Shown: positions 1 to 4,616, numbered from the stretch's first letter. The stretch: DNA of 6,465 nucleotides from Faecalibacterium sp. UBA7177 (GCA_002491225.1 DKVN01000116.1:1944-8408); one strand, 5' to 3'. Notes: generated by a model not told the origin, from the sequence alone. Numbers and translations are program-made.

Positions 1-938
1 TCGGGCTGGGCCTGCACCGGCGGCTGGGGCGCAAAAGGGATGAGATCCTCCGCGGGTTCCGGCTCGGTCGGGGCCGCTGCTGGCGGCTCCTGCGGGGCGG
101 GCATCGGCGGCTCCTTGGCGGGCGCGGCAGTCAAATCGGGCAGGGGGGTCTCGATGGCCGGGGCGGCCTCGGGGGGCTGTTCACGCTCGGGGGCCGGGGC
201 GGTTTCGGGAGACGGATTGGCCTCGGCAGGCTCGAATCGCTCCGCTGCCGTTACAGTCTCGGCGGGCTGTCCGGCCTCAGCAGACTGTCCGGCCTCGGCG
301 GCCTCGGCAGCCTGCGCACTCCCGGCGACCTCCTCCTCTGCGGCGGCCCGGCGTTTTGCGCCGCGCCACCACTTTTTCTTCGGCTTCGCTTTGACGGGCG
401 GCTCGGGCTGGGCGGCGCTTGCCTCCTCCGGCTCCGGTTCAGTCGACGCGGGCTCTCCGGGCGTGCCCACGATGCCGCTCTCGGCCTCGATGGCGGCCGC
501 GGCGATGGCGGCCTCGATCAGCGGATGGCTCTCCTGCCCGGCGTCCGCGGCCTCTTTGGGCGTGCCCACAATGCCGCTCTCGGCCTCGATGGCGGCCGCG
601 GCGATGGCCGCCTCGATCAGCGGGTGGCTCTCCTGCTCGGCGTCCGCGGGCTCGGCGGCCCTGGCCGCTTTGCGCCCGGCCCGCCGCTTGCGGGGCGGGG
701 GCTCCTCCTCCGGGGGCTGGGCCGAGGCGCGGCGGCGGCGATAGTCCAGAAAGATGTCCACCCACTCGGCAAGGCAGGCCAGCCAGAGGGCGATCAGCAG
801 CAGCACGTCGCAGCCCACCACCAGGGTCTGCACCCGGCCGGTCAAAAAGCTGTACCGCAGCAGCACATAAAGTCCGCCGCCCAAAACGCCGGTGAGCAAA
901 AGACTGATGGCCAAAGGCCGCAGGGGATTACGCTTCAA
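1..938 (-). CDS. Hypothetical two-helix membrane protein with long Ala/Pro/Glu-rich tail (C-terminus beyond window)
   Basis: I do not recognise this protein. The frame is open from TTG at 938-936 to the window edge, giving at least 312 residues with no stop. TTG is the only sensible start: a stop lies three codons upstream in frame, and an AAGGAAGTGA ribosome binding site (945-954, minus strand) is well spaced from it. Residues about 9-27 and 37-58 are hydrophobic and look like two membrane helices, followed by a basic RRRR stop-transfer stretch (67-70). The remainder is disordered-looking and rich in Ala, Pro and Glu, with basic patches (PRKRR near 82-86; KPKKKWWRGAKRR further on), so it is probably a cytoplasmic tail. 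Residues 95-160 are two copies of a 33-residue repeat. The tail lacks a recognisable domain and may tether or scaffold something at the membrane; that role is a guess. The gene follows upp and the 1013-1407 element on the same strand. The gene call is fairly secure, the function unknown. Confidence 0.75.
   Translation of the reverse strand, partial: MKRNPLRPLAISLLLTGVLGGGLYVLLRYSFLTGRVQTLVVGCDVLLLIALWLACLAEWVDIFLDYRRRRASAQPPEEEPPPRKRRAGRKAARAAEPADAEQESHPLIEAAIAAAAIEAESGIVGTPKEAADAGQESHPLIEAAIAAAAIEAESGIVGTPGEPASTEPEPEEASAAQPEPPVKAKPKKKWWRGAKRRAAAEEEVAGSAQAAEAAEAGQSAEAGQPAETVTAAERFEPAEANPSPETAPAPEREQPPEAAPAIETPLPDLTAAPAKEPPMPAPQEPPAAAPTEPEPAEDLIPFAPQPPVQAQP
459..656 (-). repeat. Two tandem 99-bp units (33 residues each) inside the membrane protein gene
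   Basis: Units 558-656 and 459-557 are direct repeats with a period of 99 bases, exactly 33 codons, so the reading frame is kept. The last 26 residues of each unit are identical (beginning QESHPLIEAA and ending GIVGTP), while the first seven differ (AEPADAE versus KEAADAG). In the conserved part only about four bases differ, all silent. This points to a recent duplication or ongoing homogenisation. The repeated segment is Ala/Ile/Glu-rich and could form an amphipathic helix. Confidence 0.9.
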
Positions 939-944
939 ACGCGG

Positions 945-954
945 TCACTTCCTT
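945..954 (-). promoter_or_regulatory. Ribosome binding site fixing the TTG start of the membrane protein
   Basis: On the minus strand the sequence is AAGGAAGTGA, with the AGGAAG core 9 bases before TTG at 938-936. No ATG or GTG in this frame is available because an in-frame TGA lies just upstream of the TTG. This site is the main reason for accepting the unusual start. Confidence 0.7.
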
Positions 955-1012
955 TTTGCATGGCGCGGGGCGGCAGGGTCGGGATGCAGGCCCGCACAGA
1001 AAATCTGAAAAA

Positions 1013-1038
1013 AGCGGTGGTGAGATGAGAAAACAAAG
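1013..1038 (+). repeat. Left terminal inverted repeat of the element
   Basis: It begins AGCGGTGGT and contains AGAAAAC at 1028-1034. It pairs with 1382-1407, with mismatches only at repeat positions 10, 11, 15 and 23. The flank immediately to the left is a run of five A residues (1008-1012). Confidence 0.8.
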
Positions 1039-1217
1039 AGTTCGAAGAACCTGCGAAGCAGCGAGCAGTAGGCCGTAGCCGCGCGCAGCACATGCTGACG
1101 CATGTACTGTTTGCGGGCGGCCCTTGCATGGCCGTCGTTTCCAAATCGAAGATTTGGACTCCGGCGCAAAATTCGCTGTGCAGCCGCAGCTGCAAGGCGG
1201 AAAAGCGCAGCGGCCCT

Positions 1218-1313
1218 TGGCCGACTTTAGGTCGGCCATTTCGCCTTCGGCGAAACCGGGCATCTGGTTGCAGGCCCCACTGGGGCCTGCATTTTACCGC
1301 TGTCGCGGTAAAA
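1218..1313. other. Four compact hairpins in two back-to-back pairs
   Basis: Four perfect hairpins occupy most of this stretch. TGGCCGAC/GTCGGCCA (1218-1238, loop TTTAG) abuts TTTCGCC/GGCGAAA (1239-1255, loop TTC). After a 13-base linker, TGCAGGCCCC/GGGGCCTGCA (1269-1291, loop ACT) abuts TTTTACCGC/GCGGTAAAA (1292-1313, loop TGTC). TCTGG (1263-1267) can pair with CCAGA (1316-1320) to enclose the second pair. If transcribed from either strand this would fold into a highly structured RNA. Whether it is a functional RNA or DNA structure used in mobility is not shown. Confidence 0.75.
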
Positions 1314-1381
1314 CCCCAGACCTTGGTGGAATGCAAGCTTTGACAACGCAGCAGATGCGGCTGCACAGGTAGAATTCGCGG

Positions 1382-1407
1382 CTTCGTTTTCTTATCGAAC
1401 CACCGCT
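1382..1407 (-). repeat. Right terminal inverted repeat of the element
   Basis: Read on the minus strand it begins AGCGGTGGT and contains AGAAAAC, matching the left end at 22 of 26 positions. It is followed immediately on the plus strand by AA and then the GC-rich hairpin 1410-1441. Confidence 0.8.
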
Positions 1408-1409
1408 AA

Positions 1410-1441
1410 GGGCGGCGGAAGGTTTGGGATATCCGCCGCCC
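1410..1441 (-). terminator. Intrinsic terminator hairpin of upp, T-tract displaced
   Basis: On the minus strand, starting 25 bases after the upp stop, GGGCGGCGGA pairs perfectly with TCCGCCGCCC (10-base stem, 12-base loop). Only two T residues follow before the inverted repeat of the 1013-1407 element begins. A run of five T residues, TTTTTCAG on the minus strand, lies at the far side of the element (1008-1012). The original terminator was probably the hairpin plus that T-run. As it stands its efficiency is doubtful. Confidence 0.65.
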
Positions 1442-1465
1442 CGAGCGCGCAAGGGTTATAAAAAA

Positions 1466-2098
1466 TTACTTGGTGCCGAAGATGCGGTCGCCCGCGTCGC
1501 CGAGGCCGGGCACGATGTAGCCAACCTCGTTCAGCTTTTCGTCCAGCGCGGCCACATAGATATCCACGTCCGGGTGCACCTCGTGCAGTTTGGCAAGGCC
1601 CTCCGGCGCGGCGATGATGCCGATGAACTTGATGGTGCGGGCGCCCCGCTTTTTGATCTGGGTGATCGCGTCCACCGCGCTGCCGCCGGTGGCCAGCATC
1701 GGGTCCAGCACCAGCACGTCCCGCTCGGCAATGTCGCTGGGCAGCTTGCAGTAGTACTCGACCGGTTCCAGCGTCTCCTCGTTGCGGTAGAGGCCGATGT
1801 GCCCCACCTTAGCGGCGGGCAGCAGGGTCAGCATCCCATCCACCATGCCCAGGCCAGCCCGCAAAATGGGCACCAGCGCCAGCTTGCGGCCGGTCAGCAC
1901 ACGGGTCTTGGCCATCGCGATGGGGGTTTCCACCTCCACCTCCTTGGTGGGCAGGTCGCGGGTGGCCTCGTAGCAGAGCAGGGTGGCGATCTCGCTCACC
2001 AGCTCCTTAAACTCCTTGGTGCCGGTGTTCTTGTCGCGCAGAAGGCTGACCTTGTGCTGTACCAGGGGATGGTCGAGGATCATGGGCTGCTTGCTCAT
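1466..2098 (-). CDS. upp: Uracil phosphoribosyltransferase
   Basis: Salvages uracil by transferring it to PRPP, giving UMP and pyrophosphate in the cytoplasm. The 210-residue product has the usual length for the family and aligns end to end by motif. RAGLGM at 80-85 is typical of Upp. VLVLDPMLATGGSA at 128-141 is the PRPP-binding loop. GYIVPGLGDAGDR at 193-205 is the uracil-binding C-terminal motif, ending IFGTK. The ATG start at 2098 is supported by an AAGGAG ribosome binding site (2108-2113, minus strand) nine bases upstream. It lies 126 bases downstream of rpiB on the same strand. I see no convincing promoter in that gap, so co-transcription with rpiB is likely. Its terminator hairpin lies at 1410-1441. 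Identification is firm. Confidence 0.97.
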   Translation of the reverse strand: MSKQPMILDHPLVQHKVSLLRDKNTGTKEFKELVSEIATLLCYEATRDLPTKEVEVETPIAMAKTRVLTGRKLALVPILRAGLGMVDGMLTLLPAAKVGHIGLYRNEETLEPVEYYCKLPSDIAERDVLVLDPMLATGGSAVDAITQIKKRGARTIKFIGIIAAPEGLAKLHEVHPDVDIYVAALDEKLNEVGYIVPGLGDAGDRIFGTK

Positions 2099-2135
2099 AC
2101 GTTACCGCTCCTTTTTATTCATCTGGTATGTTCGG

Positions 2136-2157
2136 CGCTTCCGGCAAAGCGGAAGCG
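2136..2157 (-). other. Hairpin in the rpiB-upp intergenic region
   Basis: CGCTTCCG pairs with CGGAAGCG around a six-base loop in the 126-base gap between rpiB and upp. No T-run follows in the minus-strand direction, so it does not look like an intrinsic terminator. It might act in RNA processing or stability between the two genes. Nothing else recognisable lies in this gap apart from the upp ribosome binding site. Confidence 0.4.
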
Positions 2158-2224
2158 GGCGTTCCGTTGGCAATGCGCCCTGCGGCGGGCGCGCGCGAGA
2201 ATTGCGCGGGGGCCAGCGCGGGGG

Positions 2225-2692
2225 TCAGCCCTGTGCGGCGCGGGCAGCGTCCAGGGCGGTGAGCTTGTCCACCCGGCGCTGATGCCGCCCGCCCTCGAAG
2301 GGGGTGTCGAGGAAGAGGTCCACCAGTACCTCAGCCAGCCCGGGCCCCAGCACCCGCCCGCCCAGGCAGAGGGCGTTGGCGTCGTTGTGGCGGCGGGTGA
2401 ACTCGGCGCTGTAGCTGTCGGTGCAGCAGCAGGCCCGGATGCCCGGCACCTTATTGGCGGCCATCGAGATGCCCACCCCGGTGCCGCAGAAGAGCAGCGC
2501 GCAGCGGCACTCGCCCGATGTCACCGCCTGGCAGGCGGGCAGGGCCATATCGGGATAGTCGCAGCTTGCGCCGTCATGGCTGCCAAAATCGTGGTAGGGC
2601 AGCCCGCGTGCCTCGAGATGGGCGCGGATCGCCTCCTTGAGGGCGAACCCGCCGTGATCCGCCGCGAGGGCGATGGGGAGGGTGGTGTCCAT
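2225..2692 (-). CDS. rpiB: Ribose-5-phosphate isomerase B
   Basis: Interconverts ribose-5-phosphate and ribulose-5-phosphate in the non-oxidative pentose phosphate pathway, feeding PRPP and hence nucleotide and NAD synthesis. The 155-residue product is a full-length RpiB/LacAB-family protein. ADHGG (residues 11-15, with D12 and H13) is the N-terminal active-site motif. FCGTGVGIS carries the catalytic Cys69. RRHNDAN carries His102 and GGRH carries His137. DYPD and the NKVPGIRA segment are also typical. Presence of the CGTG cysteine and RHND histidine favours RpiB over a sugar-specific LacA/LacB subunit. An AAAGGAG site lies about 11 bases before the ATG. It is 72 bases downstream of tsaB and 126 bases upstream of upp, apparently in the same unit. 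Confidence 0.95.
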   Translation of the reverse strand: MDTTLPIALAADHGGFALKEAIRAHLEARGLPYHDFGSHDGASCDYPDMALPACQAVTSGECRCALLFCGTGVGISMAANKVPGIRACCCTDSYSAEFTRRHNDANALCLGGRVLGPGLAEVLVDLFLDTPFEGGRHQRRVDKLTALDAARAAQG

Positions 2693-2723
2693 GGGATCAA
2701 ACGCTCCTTTATTGCAAGAGTGG

Positions 2724-2748
2724 CCCGGCGGGCTGTGGCCGCGCCGGG
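2724..2748 (-). other. Hairpin in the tsaB-rpiB gap
   Basis: CCCGGCG pairs with CGCCGGG around an 11-base loop in the 72-base gap between tsaB and rpiB. No T-run follows on the minus strand, so a terminator is unlikely. It may modulate RNA processing, or may simply reflect high GC content. Confidence 0.3.
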
Positions 2749-2764
2749 GAAGGGAAGGATGTGC

Positions 2765-3484
2765 TTATTGGGCCGCCTTTGCCTCTGCGGCGCTTTGCAG
2801 CCGGGCGGCGCGCTCCCGCTCGGCCTGGCTCAGCCGCAGGTAGTGGGGCATCAGGGCGGCGGGGGGCACCGCAAGGCCCTCCCGCTGCAGCTGCTGCCCG
2901 GCGAGGCAGAGGCCGGTTGCCCGGCTAAGCCGCAGGGCGGGCGGGCAGGGCAGCACCCCGGCGAACTGACCAAATTTATTATAGCACAGCTCGGCCCCAT
3001 CACCAACAAAAAACACCGGTTTTTTACAAGTTTTCAAAAATTCCGCGATCTCCTCTGCCGGCCCGGCCCGGTCGGGGGTCAGCCGTTCGGCGCCGGGCAG
3101 GGAAAAGGCGGCCCAGTACACCTCGCCCCGGCGGGCGTCAAGGGCGCTGATGACCACCCCCTCGCCGGTGTGGCAGGCGGCCAGCGCCTGCAGGGTGGAG
3201 ACCGGCGCGCAGGGGGTATCCCCCGCAAAGGCCAGCCCCTTGACCGTCGCCAGCCCGATCCGCAGCCCGGTAAAGCTGCCCGGCCCGGCGCAAACCGCCC
3301 AGAGGCCGACCTCCGCGGCCGAGAGGCCCGCCGCCCGCAGCGCCCCGTCCACCAGGGGCAGGGCGGTTTGGCTGTGGGTGAGGCCGAGGTTTAAGGTGCA
3401 CTCAAACAGCAGGGTGTCCCCCCGCATCAGGGCGGCTGCGGCGGTGCGGCCCGCACAGTCCAGCCCGAGACAGTATTCGCTCAT
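2765..3484 (-). CDS. tsaB: tRNA threonylcarbamoyladenosine biosynthesis protein TsaB
   Basis: TsaB is the catalytically inactive, ASKHA-fold partner of TsaD. With TsaE it forms the complex that places threonylcarbamoyl on A37 of ANN-decoding tRNAs. The 239-residue product has the diagnostic features: LGLDCAG near the start, THSQ (36-39), the near-invariant GPGSFTGLRIG (67-77), and DARRGEVYWA (116-125). The C-terminal LMPHYLRLSQAERE is the usual end motif, followed by a short Ala-rich tail. The start ATG overlaps the tsaE stop by four bases (ATGA), so translation is probably coupled; the ribosome binding site itself is weak. tsaD and rimI, often adjacent in Firmicutes, are not present in this window. 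An AT-rich patch around 2970-3045 (codons for CYNKFG and neighbours) is unlike the rest of this GC-rich gene and contains a promoter-like sequence. Confidence 0.95.
   Translation of the reverse strand: MSEYCLGLDCAGRTAAAALMRGDTLLFECTLNLGLTHSQTALPLVDGALRAAGLSAAEVGLWAVCAGPGSFTGLRIGLATVKGLAFAGDTPCAPVSTLQALAACHTGEGVVISALDARRGEVYWAAFSLPGAERLTPDRAGPAEEIAEFLKTCKKPVFFVGDGAELCYNKFGQFAGVLPCPPALRLSRATGLCLAGQQLQREGLAVPPAALMPHYLRLSQAERERAARLQSAAEAKAAQ
2978..3006 (-). promoter_or_regulatory. Possible internal promoter within tsaB, directed toward rpiB-upp
   Basis: On the minus strand, TTGGTG (3006-3001) is followed by a 17-base spacer and a perfect TATAAT (2983-2978). The -10 falls on codons TAT AAT in an AT-rich island of an otherwise GC-rich gene. 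The -35 matches the consensus at only three positions. It could supply rpiB and upp independently of the upstream promoter. This is a prediction from base pattern only. Confidence 0.35.
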
Positions 3485-3915
3485 AGCGTCGCCCCCGTGA
3501 TCGTGATGCTGCGGCTACTCTCCCCGCAGGGCTGGATGTCCACCCGGATGGGGGACTCGGCGGCGAGCAGGCCGGCGAGGTTCTCGCTCCACTCCACCGC
3601 CACCACGGCACCCTCGTCTAAATAGTCGTAGAAGCCGGCGGCGCAGAGGTCCTCCTCGCGGTGGATGCGGTAGAGGTCAAAGTGGGCCAGCGGGCGGGGG
3701 CCCCGGTAGTAGTTGACGATCGCGAAGGTGGGGCTGCTGACCGGGTCGGTGCAGCCCAGGCCCTCGGCCAGCCCGCGGCAAAAGGCCGTCTTGCCCGCGC
3801 CGAGGCCCCCGGTAAACACCACCAGCGCGCCCGGCGGCAGGGTGCCTGCCAGCCTGCGGCCCAGGGAGGCCGTCTCCTCGGGGCTGTTGGTCGTATAGCT
3901 TGCCATCTTATCCAT
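3481..3915 (-). CDS. tsaE: tRNA threonylcarbamoyladenosine biosynthesis ATPase TsaE
   Basis: TsaE is the P-loop ATPase that drives turnover of the TsaB-TsaD complex in t6A37 tRNA modification. The 144-residue product is normal length for the family. The Walker A motif GGLGAGKT is at 36-43, SSPTF at 60-64, HFDLYR at 78-83, and the conserved VEW at 107-109, all typical of TsaE. The first ATG (3915) overlaps the end of the Rrf2 gene by eight bases. A second in-frame ATG (3906, residue 4) is an equally possible start, since the GAGAGG-type binding site is very close to the first. The last base pairs overlap tsaB by ATGA. Tight overlap on both sides indicates translation-coupled expression from the Rrf2 promoter. 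Confidence 0.95.
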   Translation of the reverse strand: MDKMASYTTNSPEETASLGRRLAGTLPPGALVVFTGGLGAGKTAFCRGLAEGLGCTDPVSSPTFAIVNYYRGPRPLAHFDLYRIHREEDLCAAGFYDYLDEGAVVAVEWSENLAGLLAAESPIRVDIQPCGESSRSITITGATL

Positions 3916-4357
3916 CGTCCCTCTCTTCTGGCTGGGGCTGCGCTGGCGCGGCGGGGCCCTCGGGCGCGAAGATCTCGCTTAAGGAGACCCGGCGCAGCGC
4001 CTCGTCCAGCACCCGCTGGATGCGGCCGAACTCGGCGCACATGCCGCAGCCGCATTCGGTGCTGTTCTCGCACTGGTAGCCGCCCTGCTGGCAGCGGTTG
4101 ACCAGAATGCGCTCGCCCACCGCCTCGAACAGGTCGTAGAGGGTCAGCTCGCCGGGCGCGCGGGCCAGCAGGTAGCCGCCCGCCGCCCCGCGGCGGCTCT
4201 CCACCAGCCCGGCGGCCGCCAGCTGCTTGAGCAGCTTGAGGGTGATCGCCTTGGGCATGTGCTCCTGCTTTGCCACCGCCGCGGCGCTCAGCTGGCCGCT
4301 GCGGCAGAGCGCGCGCAGGATGCGCAGGGTGTAGTCCATCTCGCGTGTGACCAGCAT
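3908..4357 (-). CDS. Rrf2-family transcriptional regulator with C-terminal cysteine cluster
   Basis: A 149-residue Rrf2-type DNA-binding protein. The N-terminus LVTREMDYTLRILRAL and the winged-helix section (SAAAVAKQEHMPKAITLKLL, then the wing RRGAAGGYLLAR at 55-66) match the family. LTLYDLFEAVGE follows, as in IscR and related regulators. Cysteines at 89, 96, 102, 104 and 107 sit where IscR and NsrR hold their Fe-S cluster, so it may sense iron-sulphur status, redox or nitric oxide; that is inference. The start at 4357 is chosen for its GGGAGG binding site seven bases upstream. An in-frame ATG at 4450 would give 180 residues, but it lies about at or upstream of the predicted transcript start and adds a Gly/Pro-rich stretch not seen in Rrf2 proteins. 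It heads the leftward operon, so it may control itself and perhaps the divergent NAD salvage genes. Confidence 0.88.
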   Translation of the reverse strand: MLVTREMDYTLRILRALCRSGQLSAAAVAKQEHMPKAITLKLLKQLAAAGLVESRRGAAGGYLLARAPGELTLYDLFEAVGERILVNRCQQGGYQCENSTECGCGMCAEFGRIQRVLDEALRRVSLSEIFAPEGPAAPAQPQPEERDDG

Positions 4358-4446
4358 GGGCGTCCCTCCCGGTGATGGGGCCGCGCCGCACATGGGGCCG
4401 CCGGGCGGCGGGCAGGCGGAGCGGCCATAGAGCACCTTTTTCGTTA
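4358..4446 (-). promoter_or_regulatory. GC-rich 5' leader of the Rrf2 operon
   Basis: If transcription starts near 4446, the Rrf2 mRNA has a leader of about 90 bases. It contains the 10-mer GCGGCCCCAT twice on the minus strand (4375-4384 and 4392-4401). ATGGCCGC (4421-4428, minus strand) could pair imperfectly with either copy. A short hairpin GCCGC/GCGGC lies between. I recognise no riboswitch class. Alternative folding is possible but the base composition makes chance pairing likely. Confidence 0.3.
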
Positions 4447-4452
4447 CCATTT

Positions 4453-4481
4453 ATTATACCGGCTTTGGCCGGGCCGGTCAA
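4453..4481 (-). promoter_or_regulatory. Sigma-A-type promoter of the Rrf2-tsaE-tsaB operon
   Basis: On the minus strand, TTGACC (4481-4476) precedes a 17-base spacer and a perfect TATAAT (4458-4453). Five of six -35 positions match the consensus. The start of transcription is expected near 4446. The spacer contains CCGGCCAAA (4472-4464), also present in the divergent promoter. Confidence 0.85.
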
Positions 4482-4540
4482 TGAAAACCTGTCCCTTTTT
4501 CGCTTTTTTCGCCCGGTACCCTTGACAAGCACCGGCCAAA
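4464..4540. promoter_or_regulatory. Mirror-image CCGGCCAAA motifs in the divergent promoter spacers (possible operators)
   Basis: TTTGGCCGG at 4464-4472 and CCGGCCAAA at 4532-4540 are exact inverted copies 59 bases apart. Each lies three or four bases downstream of the -35 box of its own promoter. A shared factor bound at both sites would block both directions. The Rrf2 product and an unlinked NAD-metabolism repressor are both candidates. A chance match is possible because CCGG and GGCC are common in this DNA. Confidence 0.4.
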
Positions 4541-4550
4541 ATACCATACT
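4522..4550 (+). promoter_or_regulatory. Sigma-A-type promoter of the nicotinamidase-pncB operon
   Basis: A perfect TTGACA (4522-4527) is followed by a 17-base spacer and CATACT (4545-4550), which matches TATAAT at four positions. Transcription should start near 4557, giving a leader of about 60 bases before the ATG at 4617. It fires away from the Rrf2 promoter, with 40 bases between the two -35 boxes. Confidence 0.8.
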
Positions 4551-4616
4551 TAGTTCAAACAGCTTGCAAAAGCGTTCCCGTACACGCGGCCCGGATGGCC
4601 GGAAAGGAGAAAAACC

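Larger units (their letters stand above)
1013..1407. mobile_element. MITE-like non-coding element with terminal inverted repeats and internal hairpin array
   Basis: This 395-base segment is bounded by inverted repeats of 26 bases (1013-1038 and 1382-1407) that match at 22 positions. The outer nine bases, AGCGGTGGT and its complement ACCACCGCT, match perfectly. Imperfect inverted similarity continues further inward. The interior is a series of short perfect hairpins (1040-1050, 1051-1061, 1090-1105, 1141-1157, 1218-1238, 1239-1255, 1269-1291, 1292-1313). Both ends are flanked by AA, which could be a 2-base target duplication. No transposase or other credible gene is inside; the stop-free frames crossing it have no domain or ribosome binding site. 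Terminal repeats, small size and lack of coding content fit a MITE or similar non-autonomous repeat. It could instead be a structured intergenic RNA or a genus-specific repeat moved by another route. Copy number elsewhere in the genome would decide. Confidence 0.65.

Noticed and set aside
40..744. Long plus-strand open frame of Ser/Ala/Gly composition
   Set aside because: It is antisense to the minus-strand membrane protein gene, which has a good ribosome binding site, plausible membrane helices and an in-frame repeat. The plus-strand product is low complexity without support.
1340..1375. TTGACA followed by TAGAAT on the plus strand inside the element, as an outward promoter
   Set aside because: The spacer is 24 bases, too long for a sigma-A promoter, and it would point antisense into upp.
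1013..1407. CRISPR array, tRNA or attachment site in the hairpin-rich region
   Set aside because: The hairpins differ in sequence and spacing, there are no regular direct repeats with spacers, no cloverleaf, and no integrase nearby.
2724..2748. Terminator between tsaB and rpiB
   Set aside because: The hairpin is real on paper but no T-run follows it on the minus strand, and the genes look co-transcribed.
1424..3394. 656-codon plus-strand open frame
   Set aside because: It lies antisense across upp, rpiB and tsaB, all of which are clearly recognisable. High GC content keeps the opposite strand open.
4358..4450. Upstream ATG at 4450 for the Rrf2 protein (180-residue version)
   Set aside because: The ATG is about at or before the transcript start predicted from the TATAAT at 4458-4453, has no ribosome binding site, and adds a Gly/Pro-rich segment foreign to Rrf2 proteins. 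The ATG at 4357 has a GGGAGG site.
4551..4616. Riboswitch or known niacin-repressor operator before the nicotinamidase gene
   Set aside because: The leader is only about 60 bases and I see no conserved riboswitch core and no clear NiaR-like dyad.
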